Position numbers and translations under genes: made by a program
In this document: piece after piece, positions 50,213 through 59,468 of the stretch
How the letters are laid out: every line of letters begins with the position of its first letter
How positions within the stretch are numbered: position 1 is the stretch's first letter
The notes under the pieces: model-generated
Told to the model about the DNA's origin: nothing
The model's input: the letters and a program-made list of their open reading frames with translations, nothing else
The model's database searches: none
Assembly (NCBI GenBank): GCA_023819375.1
Contig: JAMWDI010000005.1
Span: 62,001-126,000, forward strand
Length of the DNA: 64,000 bases
Reading direction: 5' to 3'
From: Candidatus Omnitrophota bacterium
GTDB taxonomy: Bacteria > Ratteibacteria > UBA8468 > B48-G9 > JAFGKM01

Positions 50213-51339
50213 AGCCACCCTGTTAATTTTGCAAGGTATCTTGAATACTCAATAAAATTTTCAAGTGAAATATCTGGAGGAACAGCATGATCACAGGAAG
50301 GAATATATCCTCCGTCTTTGATTAAAAATGGTATTATTTTGTCCATTTCTTTTTTTAAAATTTCTCCACCTTTTGCGATTTTTCTTTTATCAATACCTCC
50401 AATATATGCCATATTTTTTCCAAATTTTTTTCTAAACTCAATAAGATCATTTCCAGCAGCAATTTCAACTGGTGATGTAACATTTATTCCACTTTCAATC
50501 CATAAAGGTATAATTTCTCCAACATATCCATCAGAATCACATATAATTATTTCACAACCATTATTTTTCAATAAATCTGCCCATTGACTCCATACAGGAA
50601 CTAGAAATTTTCTTATCATATTTGGAGAAATCATGCTTTTTCCTTTATAAGCCATATCTTCACTTATAATTACATAATCAATTTGAATTTTTGATAGAAT
50701 CTTTTTAAGTAATTTGAAAACAAAATCTTTCCAGAAATTTGCCATCTCAAAGACAAGATCCTCATTTTCAGCCATAAAAATACATAAATTTTCAAATCCA
50801 CACCAATCTCTTAACTGCCAAAATGGTCCAGGAATACCAATGCCAAAAACCCAATCTCTGTCTTTAATAATTTCTGCTTTTTTTTCTATTTCAGGGTCAA
50901 TTCTTTCAGGTGTCTCTGGATTAAATCTTTTTTTCATATTATCCCAGTCATCCAAATTTTCCACTGGGAATTTATGCCATTTTCGTGTTACAAAATCTTT
51001 AGCACTTCTTAAATAGGAAAAATCATATTTTTCATCAATTTCAACAATCTCACCTTTTTTTGTCTGAACAATTAAATGCCCTCCCTTTCTTTCAATAATT
51101 TTTTCCTCAAAAGGGGGTATAGGGCCAAAATCATAAATTAAACTTATTTGTGGTTTTTGAGGTTTTTCAATTTTTACACCTATTTTTTCACATATAAAAT
51201 CAAACCAGTCAACATTTTCAGGAAGACCTTCATTTTTCCATCTTTTTAAAGTTGACTCACGAGGATGTCCAGGAGAAAATGGAACTTTATCAACTTCTTT
51301 AAATAAAAGGGTATTTTTATATCTTTCTTTTGGTTCCAT
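50209..51339 (-). CDS. URO-D/methyltransferase-family protein
   Basis: 376 aa of the uroporphyrinogen-decarboxylase superfamily: ERYKNTLLFKEVDKVPFSPGHPRESTLKRWKNEGLP at the start, GPFWQLRDWCGFENL, DYVIISEDMAYKGKSMISPNMIRKFLVPVW, and near the end IGGIDKRKIAKGG and GYIPSCDHAVPPDISLENF, the latter typical of the corrinoid/methyl-transfer and related branch rather than HemE. No other haem genes are nearby. In these anaerobes such genes are common and mostly of unknown substrate. Confidence 0.82.
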   Translation of the reverse strand: MEPKERYKNTLLFKEVDKVPFSPGHPRESTLKRWKNEGLPENVDWFDFICEKIGVKIEKPQKPQISLIYDFGPIPPFEEKIIERKGGHLIVQTKKGEIVEIDEKYDFSYLRSAKDFVTRKWHKFPVENLDDWDNMKKRFNPETPERIDPEIEKKAEIIKDRDWVFGIGIPGPFWQLRDWCGFENLCIFMAENEDLVFEMANFWKDFVFKLLKKILSKIQIDYVIISEDMAYKGKSMISPNMIRKFLVPVWSQWADLLKNNGCEIIICDSDGYVGEIIPLWIESGINVTSPVEIAAGNDLIEFRKKFGKNMAYIGGIDKRKIAKGGEILKKEMDKIIPFLIKDGGYIPSCDHAVPPDISLENFIEYSRYLAKLTGWL

Positions 51340-51388
51340 TTTAATCTTTCTTTAATTTTGTATAAATTGTAAAATAAAAATAAAAAAG

Positions 51389-52528
51389 ATGCAAAAAAAG
51401 ATTGAAGTTTTAGGGTCCTTAGGTATTTTTGAAGTTAGTGATTATATTTATCAAAAAGAAAATTATAACTCATTCATTTATCCTTCAGTTTATAAAAACA
51501 AAATTGTAAAACTTTTCAAAATTTTACTTTCTAATAATTGCAAATTTAACTGTTTATACTGTGCAAACAGAAAAGATAGAGATTGCCCGAGATATAGTTT
51601 TTCACCAGAAGAACTCTCAAAAATTTTCTATAATATGTGGTCAAAAAATATAGTGGATGGATTATTTCTTTCATCAGGTATTGATAAAGATGTAAATGAA
51701 ACTGAAGAAAAAATGATTGAAGTTGCAAAGATATTAAGAAAAAAATACGGATATTACGGTTATATACATCTTAAAATTTTACCTGGAGTTGACGAATTTT
51801 TAATTAAAAAAGCAAGTTTATACTCTGACAGATTATCTCTTAATATGGAAACAATTTCTCCAGAAAAAATAAAAAAAATTTCAAATGAAAAAGACTTCTT
51901 TAAAAATCTTTTAAATACACTTAAAAAACTATCTCAAATAAACTTAGAAAGACCTCTTAAAAATGGGATTTCAACTCAAATAATTGTAGGTTCAATAGAT
52001 GAAATAGACAGGGATATATTGAATTTTGCTTTTTATTTATATAAAAATTATAAAATATCAAGGATGTACTATAGCGGTTTTATCCCTGTTAAAAATACAC
52101 CATTTGAAAATAAAGAACCTTGCAGTTTAAAAAGACAAGTAAGATTATATCAGGCAGATATTTTAATAAGACGTTATAATTTTTTACCATCAGAAATACC
52201 ATTTGATTCCAAGGGAAATTTGTTTTTGAATAAGGATCCAAAACTTATCTGGGCAGGAAAAAATCCTGATTTCTTTCCTATTGAAATAAATAAAGCAGAT
52301 TTTTACAATTTAATAAGAGTTCCAGGTATAGGAATTAAATCAGCAAAAAAAATTATAGAAATAAGGAAAGAAAATAAAATAAATTCACCAGAAATTTTAA
52401 AAAAAATAGGTGTTAGATTAAAGAAAGCAATTCCTTATATTCTAATTAATGGGAAAAAAATTAAAAAAGATGAATTTATTAAAGAAAAAGAAAAAATTTA
52501 TCCTGAAATTTTTGATGAGGTTATTTAA
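51389..52528 (+). CDS. Radical SAM protein with helix-hairpin-helix tail (UDG-linked family)
   Basis: 379 aa. The radical SAM motif CKFNCLYCANR lies near residue 50, followed by LFLSSGI and a TIM-barrel core; the C-terminus has a helix-hairpin-helix (LIRVPGIGIKSAKKIIEIRKE) that may bind DNA. This layout matches the putative DNA modification/repair radical SAM family usually encoded beside a UDG-related protein. That partner is absent here. The predicted -10 (TAAAAT, 51370-51375) gives a leader of about 7 nt. It leads into the polysaccharide cluster by a 6-nt gap. Confidence 0.85.
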   Translation: MQKKIEVLGSLGIFEVSDYIYQKENYNSFIYPSVYKNKIVKLFKILLSNNCKFNCLYCANRKDRDCPRYSFSPEELSKIFYNMWSKNIVDGLFLSSGIDKDVNETEEKMIEVAKILRKKYGYYGYIHLKILPGVDEFLIKKASLYSDRLSLNMETISPEKIKKISNEKDFFKNLLNTLKKLSQINLERPLKNGISTQIIVGSIDEIDRDILNFAFYLYKNYKISRMYYSGFIPVKNTPFENKEPCSLKRQVRLYQADILIRRYNFLPSEIPFDSKGNLFLNKDPKLIWAGKNPDFFPIEINKADFYNLIRVPGIGIKSAKKIIEIRKENKINSPEILKKIGVRLKKAIPYILINGKKIKKDEFIKEKEKIYPEIFDEVI

Positions 52529-52534
52529 AAATTT

Positions 52535-53662
52535 ATGAAAAAGAAAATTGGTATAGACGCTCACGCAATTGGTCTAAAACAAGGAGGAAACGAAACATAC
52601 ATTAAAGAGTTAATCAAAGAATTTACTCAAATTGATAATACTGAATTTGAATTTTTCATTTTTTTAACAGAAGGAATAAATATACCCGATTTTTTAAGAA
52701 ATAAAAAAAATTTTTCAATAATTAAAGTTTCTATCAATCCATTTCTAAGATTTTTTATAAATATTCCTATTTCAACCCATCTTAAAAAACTTAATTTACT
52801 CCATACTCAATATATTCTCCCCTTTTTTACTTACTGTCCTGGCTTAATTACAGTGCATGATGTTTCCTTTCTTAGATATCCTGAACTCTTTCCCAAAAAT
52901 TTATATTTTAAACTTAAACTCTTATTGCCTTATAATTTAAAAAAAGCAAAAAAAATTATTACTGATTCTCAGTTTTCAAAAGAAGAAATTCTTAAATTTT
53001 ACAGAATAGAAGAGAAAAAAATAGAGGTAATATATTGTGGAGTTTCTGAAATTTTCAGGAAAATCTGTAATGACAAAAAAGAAGAAATTTTAAATAAATA
53101 TGGGATAAGATCTTCTTACATTCTTACAGTTTCAAATTTACAACCAAGAAAAAATTTAAAAAGATTAATAAAAGCATATACCTCAATTTTAAAAAAGAAA
53201 AAGGACTTCCCTTATAATCTTGTAATTGTTGGGAAAAAAAGTTGGCTTTTCAGTGAAATCTTTGAAGAAATAAGAAATTCAAATTTTAGCAAAAAAATAA
53301 TTTTAACTGGATATGTTCCAGAGAATGAATTGGTATATCTTTATAATTATGCAGAAATATTTGTCTACCCATCTTTATATGAAGGTTTTGGGTTGCCTGT
53401 TCTTGAAAGTATGGCTTGTGGAACTCCAGTTATAACTTCAAATAGAACCTCTCTTCCTGAAATTGCTGGAGATGCTGCTCTTTTTGTGGATCCTGAAAAT
53501 GAAAACGAAATAGAAAAGGCAATTATAGAGATTATTGAAAACAAAAAATTGAAAGAAGAACTTATAAAGAAAGGCAATGAAAGAATTAAATTATTTAGTT
53601 GGAAAGAAACAGCAAAAAAAACAATAGAAACTTATAAATCAATTTTACAAAATGAAAAATAA
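52535..53662 (+). CDS. GT4 family glycosyltransferase
   Basis: 375 aa GT-B transferase. Donor-binding features are clear: ILTVSNLQPRKNLKRLIKAY, ILTGYVPENELVYLYNYAEIFVYPSLYEGFGLPVLESMACGTPVITSNRTSLPEIAGDAALFVDPEN with the E-x7-E motif (EGFGLPVLE). The N-terminal HAIGLKQGGNETYIKEL resembles mannosyl- or rhamnosyltransferases. It is the first gene of the polysaccharide unit, overlapping the ligase gene by 11 nt. Confidence 0.9.
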   Translation: MKKKIGIDAHAIGLKQGGNETYIKELIKEFTQIDNTEFEFFIFLTEGINIPDFLRNKKNFSIIKVSINPFLRFFINIPISTHLKKLNLLHTQYILPFFTYCPGLITVHDVSFLRYPELFPKNLYFKLKLLLPYNLKKAKKIITDSQFSKEEILKFYRIEEKKIEVIYCGVSEIFRKICNDKKEEILNKYGIRSSYILTVSNLQPRKNLKRLIKAYTSILKKKKDFPYNLVIVGKKSWLFSEIFEEIRNSNFSKKIILTGYVPENELVYLYNYAEIFVYPSLYEGFGLPVLESMACGTPVITSNRTSLPEIAGDAALFVDPENENEIEKAIIEIIENKKLKEELIKKGNERIKLFSWKETAKKTIETYKSILQNEK

Positions 53663-55448
53663 AAAATTACTTTACCTTTTTGTATCAGTCACTCCTTTGA
53701 TAATTTTTCCTCCAATTTTCAATGCTTTTGACCTTCCAAAATTTATATGGATTTTTTTTACCACTTCCATTTTTATACTTTATTTTTTAATTTCAAAAAA
53801 ACAATATCAAATCAAAAGAAAACACTTTTTTGGTCCGCTTGTAATATTTTTAATATGGGGCCTTTTTACAGGAATAAAAGCATTAAATATTTTTGAAACA
53901 TTAAAGACAATATTAGTATTATTTTTGTTTTTAAATTTCTATTTTTTCTCATCTGAAATTTTTGAAAAAGAAGACATTAAAAATTTGCTTCAATTTTTAA
54001 TATTTACTACTATTTTTGTTTCAATTTATGGAGTCTTACAAGTATCTGGAATTGATTTCATAAACTGGGAAATTAAAAGAAGTCCTTTAAGTACACTTGG
54101 GAGAAGAAATTTTGCAGGTGAATATCTTGTTATGATCATTCCTTATGTTTATTTTTTCATAGCAAACTCAAAAAATATAAGAGAGAAGATTTTTTATCTT
54201 TTCTTATTTATCCTCTTTTTACTACATCTAATTTTAACTTTTACAAGAGCAAGTTATCTTGGTTTTTTTGTTTCAACAATTTTATTTTTCTATCCAGTTA
54301 AATTTAAATTTTCTCTTAAAAAAATCATTCCATTATTTGTTTTTTTTATCTTAATTCCCAATCTTTTTTCTTACAATATTTCTGGATTTGAGAAAGGAAC
54401 TATAAAATCAAGGATTTTCATATGGAAAAATACATTAAGAATTATAAAGAAAAATCCCATAATTGGTGTTGGACTTGGAAATTTCAAAACAAATTTTTTA
54501 TTTTACGCAGAAGATAGACCGAAACAGATTGCTCTTATAAAAGAGGTTTTGGAAGACGTCCATAATGATTTTCTTGAAATCCTGGTTGAAACCGGTTTTA
54601 TTGGTTTTTTTATCTTTCTTTTCTTATTATTTCAAATCTTTAAAATTACTTTTCTATTAATAAAAAATTCAAAAGAAAAAACTTTAATTTATGGAATTTT
54701 ATGTTCAACAGTGGCTTTTCTTACAAATTCCCTTGCGTCTTTTCCATTTAAAAAACCATCAACCTTACTTCTTTTTTACTTAAATCTATCTTTTCTTAAC
54801 ATAATTTCAAAAAAAGAATATTACAAATTAAAAATTTCCAGAACTTCTATTTTATTATATTTCCTCTTATTCTTAATTTCTGGCACAATCATTTCATTCA
54901 GAGGATTTTTAGGAAATTATTATTATACAAAAAGTAAAAATGCTGAAAAAATAAATCCTACTTATTCTACAAAAATGGCTTTAATTTCAATTAAATATAA
55001 CCCGTTCAATTACAAAACATATTTTATGGTCGGAAATTTTTATTTAAAAATAGAAAAACTTAATGACGCTCTTTTTTATTTCAAAAAAGCAGAAAAACTT
55101 TTTCCTTATATTGATAGTTTACAAAATAATATTGGGATAACATATTTCAAAATAGGAGATTTCAAAGAAGCCGAAAAACATTTTTTACTTTCCTTAAAAT
55201 TGAATAAATATAGAAGCGAGACATATAATAATATAGGTTCACTGTATATAGAAATGGGGAAACTCAATGAGGCAATTTATTATCTTAAAAAATGTATTGA
55301 GATAGATCCTGAATTTTATTTATCCTATTTTAATCTTGGGATTGCCTACTTAGAAAAAGGTGAGAAATTAAAGGCAAAAGAATATTTTAAGAAAGTAATT
55401 GAATTAAAAAGTGATTTTCAACCAGCAAAAGAATATATAATAAAATGA
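53652..55448 (+). CDS. O-antigen ligase/polymerase (Wzy/WaaL-like) with C-terminal TPRs
   Basis: 598 aa. About eleven transmembrane helices in residues 5-430 with the Wzy_C/O-antigen-ligase core (IWKNTLRIIKKNPIIGVGLGNFK, then EDVHNDFLEILVETGFIGFFIFL), then four or so TPR units (about 445-598). Such proteins polymerise or attach lipid-linked glycans on the periplasmic face; the TPRs are seen in the variant that glycosylates proteins such as pilins (PglL-like). The ATG overlaps the previous gene and the stop overlaps the next (ATGA). Confidence 0.87.
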   Translation: MKNKKLLYLFVSVTPLIIFPPIFNAFDLPKFIWIFFTTSIFILYFLISKKQYQIKRKHFFGPLVIFLIWGLFTGIKALNIFETLKTILVLFLFLNFYFFSSEIFEKEDIKNLLQFLIFTTIFVSIYGVLQVSGIDFINWEIKRSPLSTLGRRNFAGEYLVMIIPYVYFFIANSKNIREKIFYLFLFILFLLHLILTFTRASYLGFFVSTILFFYPVKFKFSLKKIIPLFVFFILIPNLFSYNISGFEKGTIKSRIFIWKNTLRIIKKNPIIGVGLGNFKTNFLFYAEDRPKQIALIKEVLEDVHNDFLEILVETGFIGFFIFLFLLFQIFKITFLLIKNSKEKTLIYGILCSTVAFLTNSLASFPFKKPSTLLLFYLNLSFLNIISKKEYYKLKISRTSILLYFLLFLISGTIISFRGFLGNYYYTKSKNAEKINPTYSTKMALISIKYNPFNYKTYFMVGNFYLKIEKLNDALFYFKKAEKLFPYIDSLQNNIGITYFKIGDFKEAEKHFLLSLKLNKYRSETYNNIGSLYIEMGKLNEAIYYLKKCIEIDPEFYLSYFNLGIAYLEKGEKLKAKEYFKKVIELKSDFQPAKEYIIK

Positions 55449-56545
55449 AAATAATTATAGTTGGGACTAGGGGAATTCCTGCAAGATATGGTGGTTTTGA
55501 AACATGTGCAGAAAAATTGAGTATTGGTCTTGTAAAAAGAGGCCATAAAGTTTTTGTCACCTGTAGAAAATATCTTTATCCTGAAAAATTAAAAGTTTAT
55601 AAAGGAGTTAACCTTGTTTATTTACCTAGTTTGAAAAATAAATTTACAGATACTTTTTCACATACATTTTTTTCAATCCTGTGGGCTATATTTAAAAATC
55701 CAGATATTATTCTTGTATTTAATTCAGCAAATAGTCCATTATGTATATTACCAAGAATACTAGGAAAAAAAATTGTAATAAATGTTGATGGCCTTGAATG
55801 GAAAAGAAGAAAATGGGGATTTTTCGGGAAAATTTATTATAGATTTTGTGAATTTTTTTCCTGTTTAATTGCAAATAGAATAATTGCTGATTCAAAAGAA
55901 ATTAAAAATTATTACAAAAATAAATTTGGTAAAGAACCTATATATATTCCTTATGGTGCTGATTTTGAAATTTTAGAAAATGAAGAAATTATGAAAAAAT
56001 ATGGAATTGAAAAATTTAATTATTTCTTTAATGGTAGCAGGCTTGAACCAGAAAATAATCAGGATTTAATTGTTAAAAGTTTTTTAAAAGTAAATACTCA
56101 AAAAAAATTAATTATTATAGGCAAGGCAAGTTATAAAAGCAAATATGAAAAGAGATTAAAGATGATAAAGGATAAAAGGATAAAATTTATTGAACCCATT
56201 TATTCTCCAGATTACAATGTAATTATGGCAAATTGTTACGCTTATATTCACGGAAATGAAGTTGGGGGAACAAATCCTGCACTTTTAAAAGCAATGGGAA
56301 GTGGAAAATGTATTCTGGCAATTGATGTTCCATTCAATAGAGAAGTTTTAGGAGATTGTGGTTTTTATTTTAAAAAGGATACAAATGACCTTAAAGAAAA
56401 AATTGAATTTTTATTAAGAAATCCTTATATTGTAGAAGAGTTTGGGAAAAAGGCGAGAGAAAGGGCAAAGAAACTTTATAAATGGGAAGATGTAGTAGAA
56501 AGTTATGAAAAATTATTTCTGGAACTGGCATGGGAAAAAAAATAA
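55445..56545 (+). CDS. Rhamnosyltransferase-like GT4 glycosyltransferase (DUF1972 type)
   Basis: 366 aa. The N-terminal IIIVGTRGIPARYGGFETCAEKLSIGL is the hallmark of the DUF1972 branch, which includes rhamnosyltransferases of O-antigen clusters. The GT4 part follows with FFNGSRLEPENNQDLIVKSF and HGNEVGGTNPALLKAMGSGKCILA. It overlaps the ligase stop as ATGA and the next gene by 16 nt. Sugar donor not proven. Confidence 0.88.
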   Translation: MKIIIVGTRGIPARYGGFETCAEKLSIGLVKRGHKVFVTCRKYLYPEKLKVYKGVNLVYLPSLKNKFTDTFSHTFFSILWAIFKNPDIILVFNSANSPLCILPRILGKKIVINVDGLEWKRRKWGFFGKIYYRFCEFFSCLIANRIIADSKEIKNYYKNKFGKEPIYIPYGADFEILENEEIMKKYGIEKFNYFFNGSRLEPENNQDLIVKSFLKVNTQKKLIIIGKASYKSKYEKRLKMIKDKRIKFIEPIYSPDYNVIMANCYAYIHGNEVGGTNPALLKAMGSGKCILAIDVPFNREVLGDCGFYFKKDTNDLKEKIEFLLRNPYIVEEFGKKARERAKKLYKWEDVVESYEKLFLELAWEKK

Positions 56546-57801
56546 TTTTATTTGATGGCCTAATAATTCTTTCAAGTTTTATTGGAGGGTACTATTTTAG
56601 ATTTTTCACTCCTTTCTTCCCATATAAAGGTATTCCTTCTATTTTGCCATATTTAAAAATTACAATTTTTACAATTGGAGGCTGGCTTTTAATTTTTAAC
56701 TCTATTGGATTATATAAAGAAAAAATTTATTTAAATCCTGTTATAGAATTATCTAAAATCATAGAGGGAAGTTTCTGGGCATTTATTTTTCTAATTGCAG
56801 GAACATTTTTTTATAGAGGATTTTCCTATTCAAGATTAGCAATTTGTTTTAGTTGTCTTTTTTCTTTTATTTTCATTTCTGTCATACATCTATTCTTGAT
56901 AAAAAGAATATATTCAAAGAAAAAGAGAAAAATTTTAATTCTTGGCAATGGCAAAGAGGTAGAAATATTAAAAAAGAGAATCAACATAGAGGGGAAAGAA
57001 AAGTATGATTTAATTCATGTTAAAAACAAAGATTTTGAAATTGAAAAATTTTCTCCAGATTTCCTTCTTATAACAAAAGAACTTTCAGAAAAAATTGATA
57101 TAAAAAAATTGACTGAAAGACATAAAATAAAAATATATTATCTGCCTGAAATATCAGAAAAATTTTTTTCTGGAATTTTTGAAGATATATGTGGACTTCC
57201 TTTAATAGTTTCAGGCCCTCCGGCAATAAATAAATTTCCAAATTATTTACTGAAAAATGCTTTTGACCTTATTTTTGGGATTGTCTTCTTTTTTGTTTTT
57301 TGTATTTTGCTCCCTATAATATCAATAATAATAAAGATTGATTCAAAAGGTCCCATATTTTTTAAACAGGAAAGAATAGGAAAGGATGGGAAACTATTTA
57401 AAATTTATAAATTCAGAACAATGAAATATCCATATTCAGATATATCTCCTTTTACTTTAAAGGATGACCCAAGATTAACAAGAATAGGTAAATTTTTGAG
57501 AAAATACAATATTGATGAATTACCACAAATTTTAAATGTTCTCAAAGGAGAAATGTCTCTTATTGGTCCACGTCCAATTTCAAAAGAAGATAAAATATTT
57601 ATAGAATTGCCTGAATTTCAATTAAGACTTTCAGTAAAGCCTGGAATGACTGGATGGGCTCAAATTCATGGCTTACGAGGTGGCCATTACGAACCTGAAG
57701 AAAGGATTAGATATGATATTTATTACATTCACAACTGGAACATTTTTCTTGATTTTGCTATTTTGATTTATTCTTTATTTTCTTTTAAAAATGCATATTA
57801 G
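56530..57801 (+). CDS. Polyprenyl-phosphate sugar phosphotransferase (WbaP/WcaJ family)
   Basis: 423 aa initiator that transfers a sugar-1-phosphate to undecaprenyl phosphate. Four N-terminal helices and a CoA-binding-like cytosolic part are followed by the catalytic bacterial transferase domain (about 235-423): KIDSKGPIFFKQERIGKDG, FKIYKFRTMK, DELPQILNVLKGEMSLIGPRP and KPGMTGWAQIHGLRG. It ends the polysaccharide unit. No flippase, Wza or Wzc gene is in the window, so export is encoded elsewhere. Confidence 0.93.
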   Translation: MGKKIILFDGLIILSSFIGGYYFRFFTPFFPYKGIPSILPYLKITIFTIGGWLLIFNSIGLYKEKIYLNPVIELSKIIEGSFWAFIFLIAGTFFYRGFSYSRLAICFSCLFSFIFISVIHLFLIKRIYSKKKRKILILGNGKEVEILKKRINIEGKEKYDLIHVKNKDFEIEKFSPDFLLITKELSEKIDIKKLTERHKIKIYYLPEISEKFFSGIFEDICGLPLIVSGPPAINKFPNYLLKNAFDLIFGIVFFFVFCILLPIISIIIKIDSKGPIFFKQERIGKDGKLFKIYKFRTMKYPYSDISPFTLKDDPRLTRIGKFLRKYNIDELPQILNVLKGEMSLIGPRPISKEDKIFIELPEFQLRLSVKPGMTGWAQIHGLRGGHYEPEERIRYDIYYIHNWNIFLDFAILIYSLFSFKNAY

Positions 57802-57815
57802 TTTTTTTACATAAA

Positions 57816-59336
57816 CTAAATTTCTTTATCAAGACATCTGTATTGAATCGCTTCTGAAATATGATGTGGCAAAATTTTTTCAGAATTATCTAAATCTGCT
57901 ATTGTCCTTGCTATTTTTCTTATTTTATCATAGGCACGAGCTGAAATTTTTAAATTTTCAATAGCATTTTTAAGTAAACTCTTTGCTTCTTCTGTTAAAA
58001 TACAATATTTTTTAATTTGAGCAGTGTTCATATGAGCATTAAAATATATTCCTTCATTTTTAAATCTCTCTTTTTGAATCTCCCTTGCTCTTTCAACTCT
58101 TTCCCTTATTTTTTCAGATGGCTCCTCTTGAGTTTCTTCCATTAAAATATTTCCAGGTAAACTTGAAACTTCAATATGTATATCTATTCTATCTATAAGT
58201 GGACCAGAAAGTTTTTTTCTATATTTCACTATTTGAGATAAACTACAGTGACATTCTCTGTAATTATCGCCATACCAACCGCACGGGCAGGGATTTGTAG
58301 CAGCAACAAGTAAAAATTTTGATGGAAATTCTACACGACCCTTTGCCCTTGATATATTAACCTTTCCATCTTCAAGGGGTTGTCTTAATGCCTCAAGAAC
58401 ATCTCTATGGAATTCTGCAAGTTCATCAAGAAATAAAACACCATTATGAGCAAGACTTATCTCTCCTGGCTTTGGAATTGCACCTCCACCGATTAAAGCA
58501 ATATCTGAAATTGAATGATGAGGACTTCTGAAAGGCCTCTCAGTAACAACTGGACCTTTTAAAATCCCTGCAACTGAATGAATTTTTGTTATCTCAATAG
58601 ATTCTTCAATCGTTAAAGATGGAAGTATTGTAGGAATTCTTTTCGCTATCATTGTTTTACCACTTCCTGGAGAACCTATCATCAAAATATTGTGACCACC
58701 ACTCACAGCAACTTCTATTGCCCTTTTTACATACCTCTGCCCTTTTACTTCTGAAAAATCAACATCGTATCTATCCTTTCTCTCAAAAATTTTTTCAATT
58801 TCAACTTTTATCGGTTTTATGTCTATTTTGCCATTTAAAAATTCAATACATTCTTTTAAATTTCTAACAGGATAACTATCTACTTCCTTTATAATCCCTG
58901 CTTCATTTGAATTTTCATATGGCAAGACAAATTTTTTTCTACCTTTTTCTTTCAATTTCAATGCCATAGGTAAAATCCCATTCACTTTTCTTATTTCACC
59001 ATTTAAAGCAAGTTCACCAACAAAATAAAATTCATCAATCCTTGATTGCTTAATAATACCAGAAGCAGTAAGAATTCCTATGGCTACCGGCAAATCAAAA
59101 TATGGACCCTCTTTTTTTAAATCTGCGGGTGCCAAATTAACAGTTATTTTACCTGAAGGAAATTCAAAGCCAGAATTTTTAATTGCTGGTTTAATCCTAT
59201 CTTTACTTTCTTTAACTGCTTGATCAGGTAATCCAACTATTGAAATTCCAGGAATTCCTTTTGCTATATCTACTTCAATTTCGACTTCAAAACTTTCAAT
59301 CCCCCATATTGTAAGTGAATTCACCTTGGCAATCAT
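57816..59336 (-). CDS. comM: ComM/YifB-family Mg-chelatase-like AAA+ ATPase
   Basis: 506 aa. The N-terminal ChlI-like domain (GLPDQAVKESKDRIKPAIKNSGFEFPSGKITVNLAPADLKKEGPYFDLPVA) precedes Walker A GSPGSGKTMIAKRIP, Walker B LFLDELAEF, a zinc-like CPCGWYGDNYRECHC and the C-terminal helical domain. In Vibrio, ComM is a helicase for branch migration in natural transformation. No competence genes are nearby. The promoter predicts a leader of about 2 nt. Confidence 0.94.
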   Translation of the reverse strand: MIAKVNSLTIWGIESFEVEIEVDIAKGIPGISIVGLPDQAVKESKDRIKPAIKNSGFEFPSGKITVNLAPADLKKEGPYFDLPVAIGILTASGIIKQSRIDEFYFVGELALNGEIRKVNGILPMALKLKEKGRKKFVLPYENSNEAGIIKEVDSYPVRNLKECIEFLNGKIDIKPIKVEIEKIFERKDRYDVDFSEVKGQRYVKRAIEVAVSGGHNILMIGSPGSGKTMIAKRIPTILPSLTIEESIEITKIHSVAGILKGPVVTERPFRSPHHSISDIALIGGGAIPKPGEISLAHNGVLFLDELAEFHRDVLEALRQPLEDGKVNISRAKGRVEFPSKFLLVAATNPCPCGWYGDNYRECHCSLSQIVKYRKKLSGPLIDRIDIHIEVSSLPGNILMEETQEEPSEKIRERVERAREIQKERFKNEGIYFNAHMNTAQIKKYCILTEEAKSLLKNAIENLKISARAYDKIRKIARTIADLDNSEKILPHHISEAIQYRCLDKEI

Positions 59337-59344
59337 AGATTTTA

Positions 59345-59373
59345 AATATAATTTTTCCTTTTTATTTTGTCAA
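59345..59373 (-). promoter_or_regulatory. Promoter of comM, predicted leaderless
   Basis: On the minus strand, TTGACA (59373-59368), a 17-bp spacer, TATATT (59350-59345). The expected start near 59338 is 2 nt from the ATG at 59336. Confidence 0.75.
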
Positions 59374-59406
59374 ATTTTAAAGGATAATCCAAAAATTTTT
59401 TTAAAC

Positions 59407-59434
59407 TTGACAAAAAAAAATAAAATATTAAAAT
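59407..59434 (+). promoter_or_regulatory. Promoter of the hydrogenase operon
   Basis: TTGACA (59407-59412), 16-bp spacer, TAAAAT (59429-59434). The start should fall near 59441, just before the palindromic operator. No Shine-Dalgarno is seen in the leader of about 28 nt. Confidence 0.7.
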
Positions 59435-59443
59435 TTAATGATA

Positions 59444-59463
59444 TTTGTGAAAATTTTCACAAA
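59444..59463. promoter_or_regulatory. Perfect 20-bp palindrome, Rex-type operator (CRP/FNR-type also possible)
   Basis: TTTGTGAAAATTTTCACAAA is its own reverse complement. It contains TTGTGAA-N4-TTCACAA, the consensus for the NADH-sensing repressor Rex, and also TGTGA-N6-TCACA, the consensus for CRP-like activators. Its place just downstream of the predicted transcription start favours a repressor, and control of an NAD(P)H-linked hydrogenase favours Rex. No rex gene is in the window. Confidence 0.8.
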
Positions 59464-59468
59464 CTATA

